A DNA stretch of 64,000 bases from CAJINA01 sp964636125 (lineage in GTDB: Bacteria > Desulfobacterota > Desulfobacteria > Desulfobacterales > CAJINA01). Both the position numbers and the translations under genes were made by a program. The stretch is taken from positions 1 to 64,000 of the forward strand of contig CAZWPX010000012.1 in assembly GCA_964636125.1 (NCBI GenBank), read 5' to 3'. Under the pieces are notes generated by a model, which was not told the DNA's origin, did not search any database, and worked only from the letters and a program-made list of their open reading frames with translations. Within the stretch, counting starts at the first letter, position 1, and every line of letters starts with the position of its first letter. Below, piece by piece: positions 16,296 to 24,791 of the stretch.

Positions 16296-16511
16296 ATGTC
16301 TGTTTGTCAAATATGTTTAGAAGATGTTGACAATTATCTTGTTCATGAAAAGTACGGCTCTCTTTATAAAATTGCCGATACTGAAGGCATGGAAGCATTA
16401 ACTTTAGCTGATTGTAGAATTATATATGGCCCGTGTTGTCATAAAGATAATTGTCTATCTTATACTGCTTTATACCTTTCGAATCAAAAAGTGGAGGTAA
16501 TCAATGGCTAA
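16296..16511 (+). CDS. Cysteine-rich mini-protein (putative zinc-binding) 2
   Basis: A 71-residue protein whose start at 16296 is set by GGAGAG five bases upstream; the frame is open further upstream but that part overlaps the preceding gene. CQIC near the N-terminus (4, 7) and CCHKDNC (47, 48, 53) plus Cys40 form a possible zinc site, with a helical middle (YGSLYKIADTEGMEALTLADC). Its end overlaps the rep start by 8 bases, so it is translated with Rep. The function is unknown; the coupling suggests a role in replication control. Confidence 0.5.
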   Translation: MSVCQICLEDVDNYLVHEKYGSLYKIADTEGMEALTLADCRIIYGPCCHKDNCLSYTALYLSNQKVEVING

Positions 16512-17772
16512 CCCGCAGAAAGGGTGCCAGACGTCTAACAGGCACCCCTCAAATTCGGAACTCTCACTTATCCCAACTGAATCAGTGGTCCTTTCTCATG
16601 GGATAGACTCATTATTTATATCCATGAATGTGAAATGGATTGACCGTGAATTTTTCGAAAAGCTTGAAGAAAAACAGAAAGAAGCCAAGTCAGATGATAA
16701 ACCTATCCCGATTGACCTTTATGATTATAGAAAGGTCGATGCATGGACCGGCCTGGTACAGCCTTTCGGTCGACGTGGTTATCAATGGGTAATAGTTGGG
16801 AAGGAATACCAGCTATCTATTGGTAATTGGCTTGAACCTACAAAAAAGCCGTCTGTTCTCATTGAAATTCGATCAGAAGCCTTATGGCATATCGGGCCGA
16901 AAGAGGCACTTAATCGCGTTATATCTTTTATTGACGGTGCCGGTGGCATCGTTGAATGGGTTAAACCGAGTCGTGTGGATCTGTGCGCTGATACGCATCT
17001 TTGTGACGGTATCTGGAACCTTTCCCTATTAGCTTACCAGGTAACCTACGCTAAAAAGTATGATCTCCACATGGTTCAGCCCAACCAACTTCAGGGGATC
17101 ACCATAGGTCGGGGTAAAATGATGGCCCGGATGTACGACAAACCCGCTGAGATCAAGGAAAAGAACGATAAAATGTGGATGTACGATATTTGGGGGATCG
17201 ACAAAGATCCGGACGAAGGCAAAATAATCCGGACTGAATACCAGATCCGGCGTGAAATTTTAAAAGAACTCGGAATAGATACCATTGCCGACCTTTGGGA
17301 AATCCTGCCAAACCTTTGGGCCTACTGCACCGCAAAATGGCTTAAGTTCCTGGACAACCCAGGAGAACATAACGACAACCGGAATGTTCTTTGCTGGTGG
17401 GAAATTATACAAAATGCCTTTGGATCAGAACAAAAAGGATGCCCCCTGGTACGCTGCAAGGCCCTTTGTACTGAGGAAGAAAAGCATTTTGCACAAACCT
17501 ACGGCTGTTTCACCTCTCTGATTGCGGCCTCGATGGAAAAAGATGAATTAACGGCAATTGAAAATCTCAGTTTTTTTAAGGCCCTCGATAAATTCATAGC
17601 CATGACGCAGGTTTCTGAAAAGTCGGGCAACGAGTTCGCCAAGAACATTAAGGAAAAACGTGAAAAGATTGACCGACATCAACAGAAAATCATCGAAATC
17701 ATAAGTATCCGGTCAAGATTGGGACTGCCCGACAACCTGGAATTGGTAAGCCCGGCCACGGTACCAGGCTAA
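16504..17772 (+). CDS. Rolling-circle replication initiation protein (gpII-like)
   Basis: Phage Rep protein, 422 residues, of the replication-initiation-factor type found in inoviruses and some plasmids. Diagnostic segments are RVDLCAD (157-163) and RMYDKPAEI (209-217), the latter carrying a likely nicking tyrosine (Tyr211) with adjacent Lys and Glu, followed by IIRTEYQIRREILKELGI. It should nick the double-strand origin and start viral strand synthesis. It overlaps the upstream Cys-rich gene by 8 bases. The origin may be close by, for example at the inverted repeat 17793-17845 just downstream. The family call is good; the exact catalytic residue is inferred. Confidence 0.85.
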   Translation: MANPQKGCQTSNRHPSNSELSLIPTESVVLSHGIDSLFISMNVKWIDREFFEKLEEKQKEAKSDDKPIPIDLYDYRKVDAWTGLVQPFGRRGYQWVIVGKEYQLSIGNWLEPTKKPSVLIEIRSEALWHIGPKEALNRVISFIDGAGGIVEWVKPSRVDLCADTHLCDGIWNLSLLAYQVTYAKKYDLHMVQPNQLQGITIGRGKMMARMYDKPAEIKEKNDKMWMYDIWGIDKDPDEGKIIRTEYQIRREILKELGIDTIADLWEILPNLWAYCTAKWLKFLDNPGEHNDNRNVLCWWEIIQNAFGSEQKGCPLVRCKALCTEEEKHFAQTYGCFTSLIAASMEKDELTAIENLSFFKALDKFIAMTQVSEKSGNEFAKNIKEKREKIDRHQQKIIEIISIRSRLGLPDNLELVSPATVPG

Positions 17773-17792
17773 ACCGGCTAAAATCAGGCATC

Positions 17793-17845
17793 CTACGTGA
17801 AACTTTTGATGTTCACATTAGGTAAGACCCGTTGAATTCACGTAG
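17793..17845. repeat. 9-bp inverted repeat between rep and xis
   Basis: CTACGTGAA (17793-17801) and TTCACGTAG (17837-17845) are perfect inverted arms 35 bases apart. They start 21 bases after the rep stop, in a gap otherwise empty up to 17927. Candidates are the double-strand origin, an Xis or integrase arm site, or a terminator stem (no T-tract). The spacing is long for a simple hairpin. Confidence 0.5.
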
Positions 17846-17927
17846 AACCCCATAAAACAAGGCTAACACGAATTTTGACATAGAAATAAACTCGGCTACA
17901 GCCCACTTTCTTGCAGCAAGGCTATTT

Positions 17928-18149
17928 ATGAAAAATTTACACAAAAAATGGATGCGGATCTCAACAGCTGCTCATTATGCCGACGTATCAGAACGCACTA
18001 TCCGTGATTGGGTAAAGGAAGGGTTGCGGCATGCAAGACGAACACGTAAGCTTATCCTGATAAAGACATCTGATCTTGATGATTACCTTGAAAATTTTGT
18101 TATTGCCCAAGGTGATGACGACATTATACAGGAAATGATAAATACCTAA
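17928..18149 (+). CDS. Excisionase-like helix-turn-helix protein
   Basis: A 73-residue protein with a MerR/excisionase-type winged HTH: WMRISTAAHYADVSERTIRDWVKEGLRHARRTRKLILIKTSDLDDYLE, the usual layout in which an HTH is followed by a short wing and an LDxYL motif. It lies 13 bases upstream of the integrase in the same direction. It probably directs integrase toward excision and may also regulate int transcription. The family call is good; excisionase function is inferred from the neighbour. Confidence 0.8.
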   Translation: MKNLHKKWMRISTAAHYADVSERTIRDWVKEGLRHARRTRKLILIKTSDLDDYLENFVIAQGDDDIIQEMINT

Positions 18150-18162
18150 ACGAAGGGGCACT

Positions 18163-19299
18163 ATGGGCGTACATGTAAAAGAAAAGGTCAAGGGGTCAGG
18201 TACCTGGTGGATTTATGTTTACCGCAACGGCTGCAAAAAAACCAAGTGTATTGGCGAAAAGGTCGAGGCGGAACGGATCGCCAGGAAAATACGGGCAAAA
18301 ATAGCGACCAACGAATTTAATTTGGAGCCGGATTCTACGCCGACATTCAAAAGGGTTGCGGAAGATTGGCTTTTAACCCTCACCGATCTGAAAGAATCCA
18401 CCATTGAATCGTATGAGTTCAACCTTAAAAAACATATTTACCCTGAGTTTAAATCAAAGAATATCGGAAGTATAAAGCGAAAACACATTAAAAAATTATT
18501 GTCATTTCTTCTCAAGAAGCTGGAACCAAACACGGTGGCCCTTATCCGTGCGCCAATCAGGGGAGTTTTCCAATACGCCTATGATGAGGAAATCATACCG
18601 GCTGACCCAACTATTAATCTACAAATCCGTGGATGTGGCAAGAAGGCCGCGGTTGATCCGTTGACCTATGAAGAAGCTATCAGGCTTCTGGATGCGTCAA
18701 AAGCCTTTATTGGTGGTTGGTACTACCCCCACCTGCTGTGTCTTTGTAGAACTGGTATTCGGATAGGCGAGTTGCAGGCGCTTAAATTCAAAGACATCGA
18801 TTACAAAAACAGGCAGCTTTGCATCAATCGCAGCTATCGAAACGGAGTAATCACCCTGCCAAAAACAGGCAAAAAAAGGCGGGTGGACATCACACCCCAC
18901 ATGACAGAAACGCTAAAGGCCCTGGAAAGAACCCAAAGAAAGCTATCTTTAAAAAGGGGGCGGGCGATGTCTGAATATATTTTCGCAGGGCGCAACGGTA
19001 AGATTTGCCATCGGGAAACATTTAGAAATGGACTGAAACGGTGTCTGGCATTAGCAAAATTGAAACACATCCGGCTGCACGACCTGAGACATACCTACGC
19101 CACCATCAGGTTATTGAGGGGCCACAATATAGGCGATGTCAGCTACCAACTGGGGCACAGCTCAATAAAGATTACATTTGATATTTACACCCACTGGCTA
19201 CCCGGAAAGTTTAAAAATGAGGTCGATTCTCTGGACGAACCAAGCGCCCTAAACGACCCCCAGGCGACCCCAATCTCAAATAGTGGTGATATTTCTTAA
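18163..19299 (+). CDS. Tyrosine-type site-specific integrase
   Basis: Phage integrase of 378 residues. An N-terminal arm-binding region leads to a SAM-like core-binding domain (about 62-145, ESTIESYEFNLKKHIYPEF) and the catalytic domain. The catalytic set is visible: Arg200 in RTGIRIGEL, HxxR at 306-309 in LHDLRHTYA, His332 in LGHSS and the nucleophile Tyr342 in FDIYTHW. The gene ends within the 3' end of mpl on the opposite strand (24-base overlap). It should insert the phage circle; the position of attP next to int suggests that the mpl 3' end is the target, but no duplicated core was found on the left side. Confidence 0.93.
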   Translation: MGVHVKEKVKGSGTWWIYVYRNGCKKTKCIGEKVEAERIARKIRAKIATNEFNLEPDSTPTFKRVAEDWLLTLTDLKESTIESYEFNLKKHIYPEFKSKNIGSIKRKHIKKLLSFLLKKLEPNTVALIRAPIRGVFQYAYDEEIIPADPTINLQIRGCGKKAAVDPLTYEEAIRLLDASKAFIGGWYYPHLLCLCRTGIRIGELQALKFKDIDYKNRQLCINRSYRNGVITLPKTGKKRRVDITPHMTETLKALERTQRKLSLKRGRAMSEYIFAGRNGKICHRETFRNGLKRCLALAKLKHIRLHDLRHTYATIRLLRGHNIGDVSYQLGHSSIKITFDIYTHWLPGKFKNEVDSLDEPSALNDPQATPISNSGDIS

Positions 19300-20715
19300 T
19301 GTTTTCAATAGTTTTTCGTGGATATTATCAAACCCGCCATTTGACATGATCAGGACCACATCACCAGGCGCGACCTCACCGGCAATAAACCCAATGATAC
19401 CCTCCGTATCCGCAAAATAGCGGGCCGGAACCCCCCTTTTTGCAATATCCGCAACCAGCTGCCGGGCCGAGAACCGCTCCCCTGCGGGAATCTTGGCCAG
19501 CAGCGACGGCTCCCGGATACAGACAAGATCCGCCGCGTCGAATGCGGCCGGGTACACATCCTGGAAGACACTGCGCATGCTGGAATTTGTGCGCGGCTCG
19601 AATATAGCCAGCAGCCGCCCGGAGGGATAAAAGGGTTTGACGGCCCGGATGGTCTCGCGCACGGCCGTGGGGTGATGCGCGAAATCATCCATCACCGTCA
19701 CACCGTTGACTTCCCCCCGCACCTCCTGGCGCCGTTTGATGCCATCAAAAGTTGCCAGGGCCCGGGCGACGGCATCTGCACCAATTCCGATGTGACGGGC
19801 CACCGCGATAACCGCCAGGGCATTGAGCAGGTTATGCCTGCCCGTCATCCGGGTTTCAAAACGCCCCCACACCTGGTTTGCATACCGAACGGTAAATCGC
19901 GTCAGGGGTGGATCGACCTGCACCCCGGCAAGTTGCCAGGCGGACTCGCGGTGTTCGCCATAGCGTTGAATCCGGCAACTGGCGCCGGACAGAACCGCGG
20001 TCACATTGTCATCGGCGTCATAGGCGGCCAGGAGGCTGTCTTGATCTAAACCGGAAGAAAATTGCAGGAACGTATCCTTCACGTGCGTAAGGTCTTTGAA
20101 AATATCCGCATGGTCGAACTCAACGCTCGTCATCACGGCCGCGGCCGGGCGGTAGTGCAGGAACTTGGGCCCCTTGTCGAAATAGGCCGTGTCATATTCA
20201 TCACCTTCGATAACCACATACCCGCCCTGGCCGATGCGGTAATTGCTGGAAAAATTCTTAAGGATGCCGCCAATCATAAATGCGGGGTCGTACCCGGCCG
20301 TCTGCAGAACCCAGGCCAGCAGTGAACTGGTGGTTGTCTTGCCGTGGGTGCCGGTCACCAGCAGGGCTTTCCCCTGGCCCACCAGGAAACGATTCAGGGC
20401 CTGGGGCATAGAACAATAGTTCAGTCCCATGGCAAGCATCTTTTCAACTTCCGGGTTATCCCGGCTGACCGTATTGCCCACCACCACCAGATCGGGTCCG
20501 TAAGCCAGGTTCCCCGGATCAAACCCGTTCTGCAGGGCAATACCCTTTTCCGCCAGGAAGGTGCTCATGGGCGGGTAGACGTTTTGGTCGGAACCGGTCA
20601 CAGCATAGCCCAGTTCTTTGAGGATACAGGCCAGAGCCCCCATGGCCGTGCCGCAGGCCGCGATCAGGTGGATTGTCGCCACGCGGTCAGGAATCGTATT
20701 TTCCGATAGCGCCAT
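19276..20715 (-). CDS. mpl: UDP-N-acetylmuramate:L-alanyl-gamma-D-glutamyl-meso-diaminopimelate ligase
   Basis: Cytoplasmic cell-wall recycling ligase that joins recovered tripeptide to UDP-MurNAc. The 479-residue product has a Mur N-terminal domain (LIAACGTAMGALACILKELGYAVTGSD), ATP loop TGTHGKTTT (121-129), central-domain motifs EGDEYDTAYFDKGPKF and SVEFDHADIF, and the C-terminal DDFAHHPTAVRETI and EPRTNSSMRS. EGDEYD and the AxxG(T)AMG start favour Mpl over MurC. GGAG lies 5 bases before the ATG at 20715. The last 24 bases overlap the integrase of the adjacent prophage; the protein C-terminus (EKLLKTLRNITTI) may therefore have been rewritten by integration. Confidence 0.9.
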   Translation of the reverse strand: MALSENTIPDRVATIHLIAACGTAMGALACILKELGYAVTGSDQNVYPPMSTFLAEKGIALQNGFDPGNLAYGPDLVVVGNTVSRDNPEVEKMLAMGLNYCSMPQALNRFLVGQGKALLVTGTHGKTTTSSLLAWVLQTAGYDPAFMIGGILKNFSSNYRIGQGGYVVIEGDEYDTAYFDKGPKFLHYRPAAAVMTSVEFDHADIFKDLTHVKDTFLQFSSGLDQDSLLAAYDADDNVTAVLSGASCRIQRYGEHRESAWQLAGVQVDPPLTRFTVRYANQVWGRFETRMTGRHNLLNALAVIAVARHIGIGADAVARALATFDGIKRRQEVRGEVNGVTVMDDFAHHPTAVRETIRAVKPFYPSGRLLAIFEPRTNSSMRSVFQDVYPAAFDAADLVCIREPSLLAKIPAGERFSARQLVADIAKRGVPARYFADTEGIIGFIAGEVAPGDVVLIMSNGGFDNIHEKLLKTLRNITTI

Positions 20716-20828
20716 CACTGCTCCAGATCGATTTGTGATTCTGTGAACTTTTAAATATGCCCGGCATCCTGGATATTTTCAAGGATGGTGTTTGACAGGC
20801 ATCAGGCCGCCAGGCGGTCTTTGGCCGG

Positions 20829-21926
20829 TCAGTAAATCGAAAGCGTGGTGGCCGCATCAAATATGTGCAGATGGGTAAGGTTGAGGGCCAGATTCAGTTT
20901 TTCTCCGGCATCAATCCTGCGCCGTCCATCACTGCGCGCCACAACTTTCACCCCGCAAAGATCAATGTGCAAGTTGGTTTCACTGCCCAGCGGCTCCACA
21001 ACGTCCACGGTTCCCGCATATTTCCATTCCGGAGGCAAATTACCATTGTCATCTTCCGGGGTCAGGTCTTCAGTCCGCAAGCCCATCACCACAGACTGCC
21101 CTTCACTGAGTTTGGTGCCAGGGCGCTCTGGTATCGGGATGGTCAATTCAGCATCGAATTGCAGGCAGAGCCCCCTTACCGATTTTTTGATGGCGGCCGG
21201 GACCAGGTTCATGGGCGGAGACCCGATAAAGCCGGCCACGAAGGTGTTGACCGGTTTCTGAAAAATGTCAATGGGCCGGCCCACCTGCTCGATATAGCCG
21301 TCGCGCATGACGACCATCCGGTCTGCCAGCGTCATGGCCTCAATCTGGTCATGGGTGACATAAATGGCGGTGGTTTTCACCTTCCGGTGAAGCTGCTTGA
21401 TCTCCAGCCGCATTTGAGTTCTCAACTTTGCATCCAGATTGGAAAGCGGTTCATCAAACAGAAAAACGGACGGCTGGCGCACGATCGCCCGGCCCATGGC
21501 CACCCGCTGGCGCTGGCCTCCGGAAAGTTCATGCGGTTTTCGTTTGAGAAAGTCCTCCAGCTCCAGCATGCGGGCGGCAGTCTGCACGCGCTCTTTTATT
21601 TCGGCCGCCGGCATCTTTTGCAGGGTGAGTCCGAAAGACATGTTCTTGAACACATTCATGTGGGGATACAGGGCATAGTTTTGAAAAACCATGGCGGCGT
21701 TGCGATCTTTGGGGGCCACCTCGTTCACCACCTTGTCGTCTATCCGGATCTGGCCGGCTGTGATTCTTTCCAACCCGGCAACCATCCGCAAAGTTGTTGA
21801 CTTTCCGCATCCGGACGGACCCACCAGGACTACAAACTCCTTGTCCGCGATATCAAGGTCAATGCCGTGGACCACCTCGGTTTTCCCAAACGCTTTGGTG
21901 ACTTTCTGCAGGCTGACGCTGGCCAT
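20829..21926 (-). CDS. ugpC: ABC transporter ATP-binding protein, glycerol-3-phosphate type
   Basis: MalK/UgpC-family ATPase, 365 residues from the ATG chosen by its CGGAGA ribosome site. Walker A GPSGCGKST (36-44), the signature LSGGQRQRVAMGRA, Walker B VFLFDEPLSNLD and the H-loop YVTHDQIEAMTLADRM are all intact, followed by the C-terminal TOBE/regulatory beta domain typical of UgpC and MalK. It is transcribed divergently from ugpB-like, ugpA-like and ugpE-like genes and completes that transporter. MalK-family ATPases can serve several permeases; the neighbour set makes glycerol-phosphate uptake most likely. Confidence 0.9.
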   Translation of the reverse strand: MASVSLQKVTKAFGKTEVVHGIDLDIADKEFVVLVGPSGCGKSTTLRMVAGLERITAGQIRIDDKVVNEVAPKDRNAAMVFQNYALYPHMNVFKNMSFGLTLQKMPAAEIKERVQTAARMLELEDFLKRKPHELSGGQRQRVAMGRAIVRQPSVFLFDEPLSNLDAKLRTQMRLEIKQLHRKVKTTAIYVTHDQIEAMTLADRMVVMRDGYIEQVGRPIDIFQKPVNTFVAGFIGSPPMNLVPAAIKKSVRGLCLQFDAELTIPIPERPGTKLSEGQSVVMGLRTEDLTPEDDNGNLPPEWKYAGTVDVVEPLGSETNLHIDLCGVKVVARSDGRRRIDAGEKLNLALNLTHLHIFDAATTLSIY

Positions 21927-22432
21927 GAATGGATTCTCCGTAGATCCAATGACCCCCGGCAAAGCCGGAGGAATGGATTGTTAACCGCTACAGCGGTCTT
22001 AAAAAACAGATATTTTCAAACGTACCGCCGGTCATTGAATTTATAATAATCATCGCCTCAGCAGTTCGTTATATCCCAGAACTGTCAAACTCATAGAGTC
22101 TCCCCAGCAAAGCTGGGGGGTTACCGATGATTATTATTTTTGCAAACCAGATGCGCAAGCGTACAACAACAGGCGCAGGCAGACCATGAAAACCATGTTT
22201 GCCGCCCGTAAGTCAAGCCCTGTTTTGGGACACCCGAACCCGGTACAAGGGCACAGGGGAGCGTTGCCCTGATTTGCCCATTAACTCCTTGACCAATGCC
22301 AACGGTTCTCATAATAGTAAAGGTAGTTTTAGATCCTGTCATACAACTCACACCTTTAGTGCACAGCCTAAAAGTGGATTGACAATGAGGTTACGGGTTT
22401 ATCCTAAACTTGAAACACAAGGAGGATTGTTG
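21927..22432. other. Divergent intergenic region between ugpC and ugpB
   Basis: A 506-base gap without a supported gene. It contains two small hairpins of similar plan: CCGGC-AAA-GCCGG near 21956-21968, in the ugpC leader, and CCCCAGC-AAA-GCTGGGG at 22102-22118. A TTGACA box at 22379-22384 with a weak TATCCT 15 bases on could be the ugpB promoter. An ATG-less extension of the ugpB frame through this region was not accepted. No Pho-box repeat was recognised by eye. Confidence 0.5.
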
Positions 22433-23758
22433 ATGAAAAAAGGAAAAGTTATTCTGATCGCGTCAGTTTTGATCGTGGCTTTTACTGTTTCTCAAGCCAT
22501 TGCCGGGCCCATCGAGATTCAATGGTGGCATGCCATGCGCAGCGCCCGGGGTGAAGTGGTCAAGAACATGGTAAAGGAATTTAACAACTCCCAGACGAAA
22601 TACGTTGTGGTTGAAACCAACAAGGGAAACTATGACGAGACCGTCAATGCCGGCATTGCCGCTATCCGCGCCAAGAAGCACCCCCACCTGCTGCAGTCCT
22701 TTGAAGTCGGCACCCAGACCATGATGCTTTCCGGCGCCATCTACCCGGTATACAAGCTCATGCAAGACAACGGCTACAACGTGGACTGGAGTGACTATCT
22801 GCAACCGGTGCTCTCGTACTATATGGACGCCGGGGGCAACCTCATGTCGATGCCCTTCAACTCTTCCACGCCGGTCATGTACTACAATGTCGATTTATTC
22901 AAAAAAGCCGGCCTGGCGCCTCTCTCCAAGGATACCCCGGTAACCTGGGACCGGTTGGGCGACATGATGAAAACGATCGTTGACTCCGGCGTGCCCGGCG
23001 GCATGGTCACCGCCTGGCAATCCTGGACCCAGATTGAAAACTACAGCGCCATTCACAACATCCCCTTTGCCTCAAAAAACAACGGGTACCAGGGACTGGA
23101 CTGTGAACTGCTCATTAATAATGACAAAGTCGTCAACCACATCACGCGCTTAAAAAGCTGGATGTCCGACAAACGCTTCTTTTACGGCGGACAGAAATAC
23201 CAGGGACCCAAATCCGAATTTCTCGCCCAGAACGCAGCCGTTTATATCGACTCCATCAGCGGCATCGCCAAACTCAAAAAAGCAGTCAAGGATTTTACCT
23301 GGGACGTGGCACCACTTCCGGTGGAAAGCTGGATGAAAGCACCCCAGAACACGATCATCGGCGGGGCCTCCAACTGGGTTTTGAAGGGACATAAAAAGGC
23401 GGATTATGCCGGTGTGGCTGCCTTTCTGGACTTTCTGGCCAAACCCAAAATGCAGGAATACTGGCACATGGAGACCGGCTACTTCCCGATTACCAAAAGC
23501 GCCTACCGCAGTTTGAAGGATAAGGGCTACTATGCCAAACAGCCTTACCAGGAAGTCGGCATCAAACAGATGACCCGCCGCGACCCCACGGTCATTTCGC
23601 GCGGCCTGCGCCTGGGCTATTTCATCCAGATCCGGAACATCATAAATGAGGAACTGGAACTGGTGTGGAACGATACCAAGTCTCCCCAGGCGGCTTTGGA
23701 CAATGCGGTTGAACGCAGCAATGCTCAGCTCCGCCAATTTGAAAAAATCTATCAGTAA
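22433..23758 (+). CDS. ugpB: Glycerol-3-phosphate ABC transporter substrate-binding protein
   Basis: Periplasmic binding protein, 441 residues. The signal peptide MKKGKVILIASVLIVAFTVSQAIA is followed by the mature domain. UgpB-like segments include IQWWHAMRSARGEVVKNMVKEFN, GNYDETVNAGIAAIRAKKHPHLLQSFEVGTQTMM, MPFNSSTPVMYYNVDLFKKAGL, WQSWTQIENYSAIHNIPFASKNNG and NTIIGGASNWVL. AAGGAGG precedes the ATG at 22433. It binds glycerol-3-phosphate or glycerophosphodiesters in known systems. Because a glycerol-1-phosphate dehydrogenase-like gene lies downstream, the enantiomer or a related polyol phosphate could be the ligand here (inference). Confidence 0.9.
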   Translation: MKKGKVILIASVLIVAFTVSQAIAGPIEIQWWHAMRSARGEVVKNMVKEFNNSQTKYVVVETNKGNYDETVNAGIAAIRAKKHPHLLQSFEVGTQTMMLSGAIYPVYKLMQDNGYNVDWSDYLQPVLSYYMDAGGNLMSMPFNSSTPVMYYNVDLFKKAGLAPLSKDTPVTWDRLGDMMKTIVDSGVPGGMVTAWQSWTQIENYSAIHNIPFASKNNGYQGLDCELLINNDKVVNHITRLKSWMSDKRFFYGGQKYQGPKSEFLAQNAAVYIDSISGIAKLKKAVKDFTWDVAPLPVESWMKAPQNTIIGGASNWVLKGHKKADYAGVAAFLDFLAKPKMQEYWHMETGYFPITKSAYRSLKDKGYYAKQPYQEVGIKQMTRRDPTVISRGLRLGYFIQIRNIINEELELVWNDTKSPQAALDNAVERSNAQLRQFEKIYQ

Positions 23759-23853
23759 TAAGCGGCTATAAACCGAATGAAGTCGTCTTCCCTGTCTGCA
23801 ATTGAGAGGGGGGACGGCTTTACCTTTAAAGAACAGACCATCGCCCCTGGCCA

Positions 23854-24744
23854 ATGATAAAACGTTCAATATTTACCAATCGCATCCTGCCCTACCTTTT
23901 GATTCTGCCCCAGGTACTGGTAACGCTGACCTTTTTTTACTGGCCGGCCTTCCAGGGGCTCTACCAGGCCATGATGCGCTCTGACCCCTTCGGGCTGCAC
24001 AACAAGTTTATCTGGTTTGAAAATTTCATCATACTGTTCAAAGATCCCCTCTACCTGAAATCGATTGCCATCACACTCATGTTCAGTGCTGCAGTTGCTG
24101 CGGTCTCAATTTCAACGGGCCTGTTTATCGCATCCATGGCCAACCGGGCGCTGCACTTCAAGGCGGTAATCCGGACATTGCTCATCTGGCCCTATGCTGT
24201 GGCCCCGGCCATCTCCGGTATTTTGTGGCTGTTTTTACTGCACCCGTCCTACGGCATTGTCGCGCTGACCATAAAAGCCTGGTTTGGCACAGACTGGAAC
24301 CCGGTATTGCGGGGCAGCGACGCGATGATCATGATCATCATGGCCAGCGCCTGGAAACAAATCAGTTATAATTTTGTCTTTTTCATGGCCGGCCTGCAGG
24401 CCGTGCCGCAATCATTGATCGAGGCGGCCGTTATGGATGGGGCCTCTCCGTTTAGACGCTTCTGGGCGATTACATTTCCCCTCCTGTCGCCCACTTTGTT
24501 TTTTGTCACGGTCATGAATTTGATCTATTCATTTTTCGAAACATTCGGGGTGATCCACACAGTCACCCAGGGTGGACCGGGGGGCGCCACCAATATCCTG
24601 GTTTACAAAGTCTACCAGGATGGATTTATCGGCTTGAATCTGGGTTCATCAGCGGCCCAGTCAATTGTGTTGATGAGCCTGATTGTGGTCATCACTGTGT
24701 TTCAGTTCAAGTACGTGGAACGCAAAGTTCATTATACCGTCTAA
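23854..24744 (+). CDS. ugpA: Glycerol-3-phosphate ABC transporter permease A
   Basis: Inner-membrane permease of 296 residues with about six membrane helices and the EAA loop EAAVMDGASPFRRFWAITFPLLSP contacting the ATPase. The opening LPYLLILPQVLVTLTFFYWPAFQGLYQAMMRSDPFG and TQGGPGGATNILVYKVYQDGF are typical of UgpA/MalF-type sugar-phosphate permeases. It lies 95 bases after ugpB and 47 bases before the second permease. No strong ribosome site is evident before the ATG. It forms the heterodimeric channel with the following protein. Confidence 0.9.
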   Translation: MIKRSIFTNRILPYLLILPQVLVTLTFFYWPAFQGLYQAMMRSDPFGLHNKFIWFENFIILFKDPLYLKSIAITLMFSAAVAAVSISTGLFIASMANRALHFKAVIRTLLIWPYAVAPAISGILWLFLLHPSYGIVALTIKAWFGTDWNPVLRGSDAMIMIIMASAWKQISYNFVFFMAGLQAVPQSLIEAAVMDGASPFRRFWAITFPLLSPTLFFVTVMNLIYSFFETFGVIHTVTQGGPGGATNILVYKVYQDGFIGLNLGSSAAQSIVLMSLIVVITVFQFKYVERKVHYTV

Positions 24745-24791
24745 GTACTGATAAGTTTGAAGTGACCTAAACATGGCAAAGGTAAGGCCGC

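Larger units (their letters stand above)
9093..19299. mobile_element. Filamentous (inovirus-type) prophage
   Basis: A roughly 10 kb block with the modular order of an Inoviridae genome: repressor, ssDNA-binding protein, pIII-like adsorption protein, pVI-like protein, Zot/pI ATPase, pIV-like secretin, small coat proteins, rolling-circle Rep, Xis-like protein and tyrosine integrase. All genes but the repressor pair run rightward and many overlap by 4-8 bases. It separates the TRAP operon from mpl. The right edge is placed at the integrase stop, which overlaps the mpl 3' end. The left edge is uncertain (8872-9092), and no att direct repeat was found by eye. All morphogenesis genes look intact, so the element may still be active. 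Confidence 0.85.

Noticed and set aside
22199..22432. N-terminal extension of ugpB
   Set aside because: Would place the clear signal peptide at residue 79; the strong AAGGAGG sets the start at 22433.
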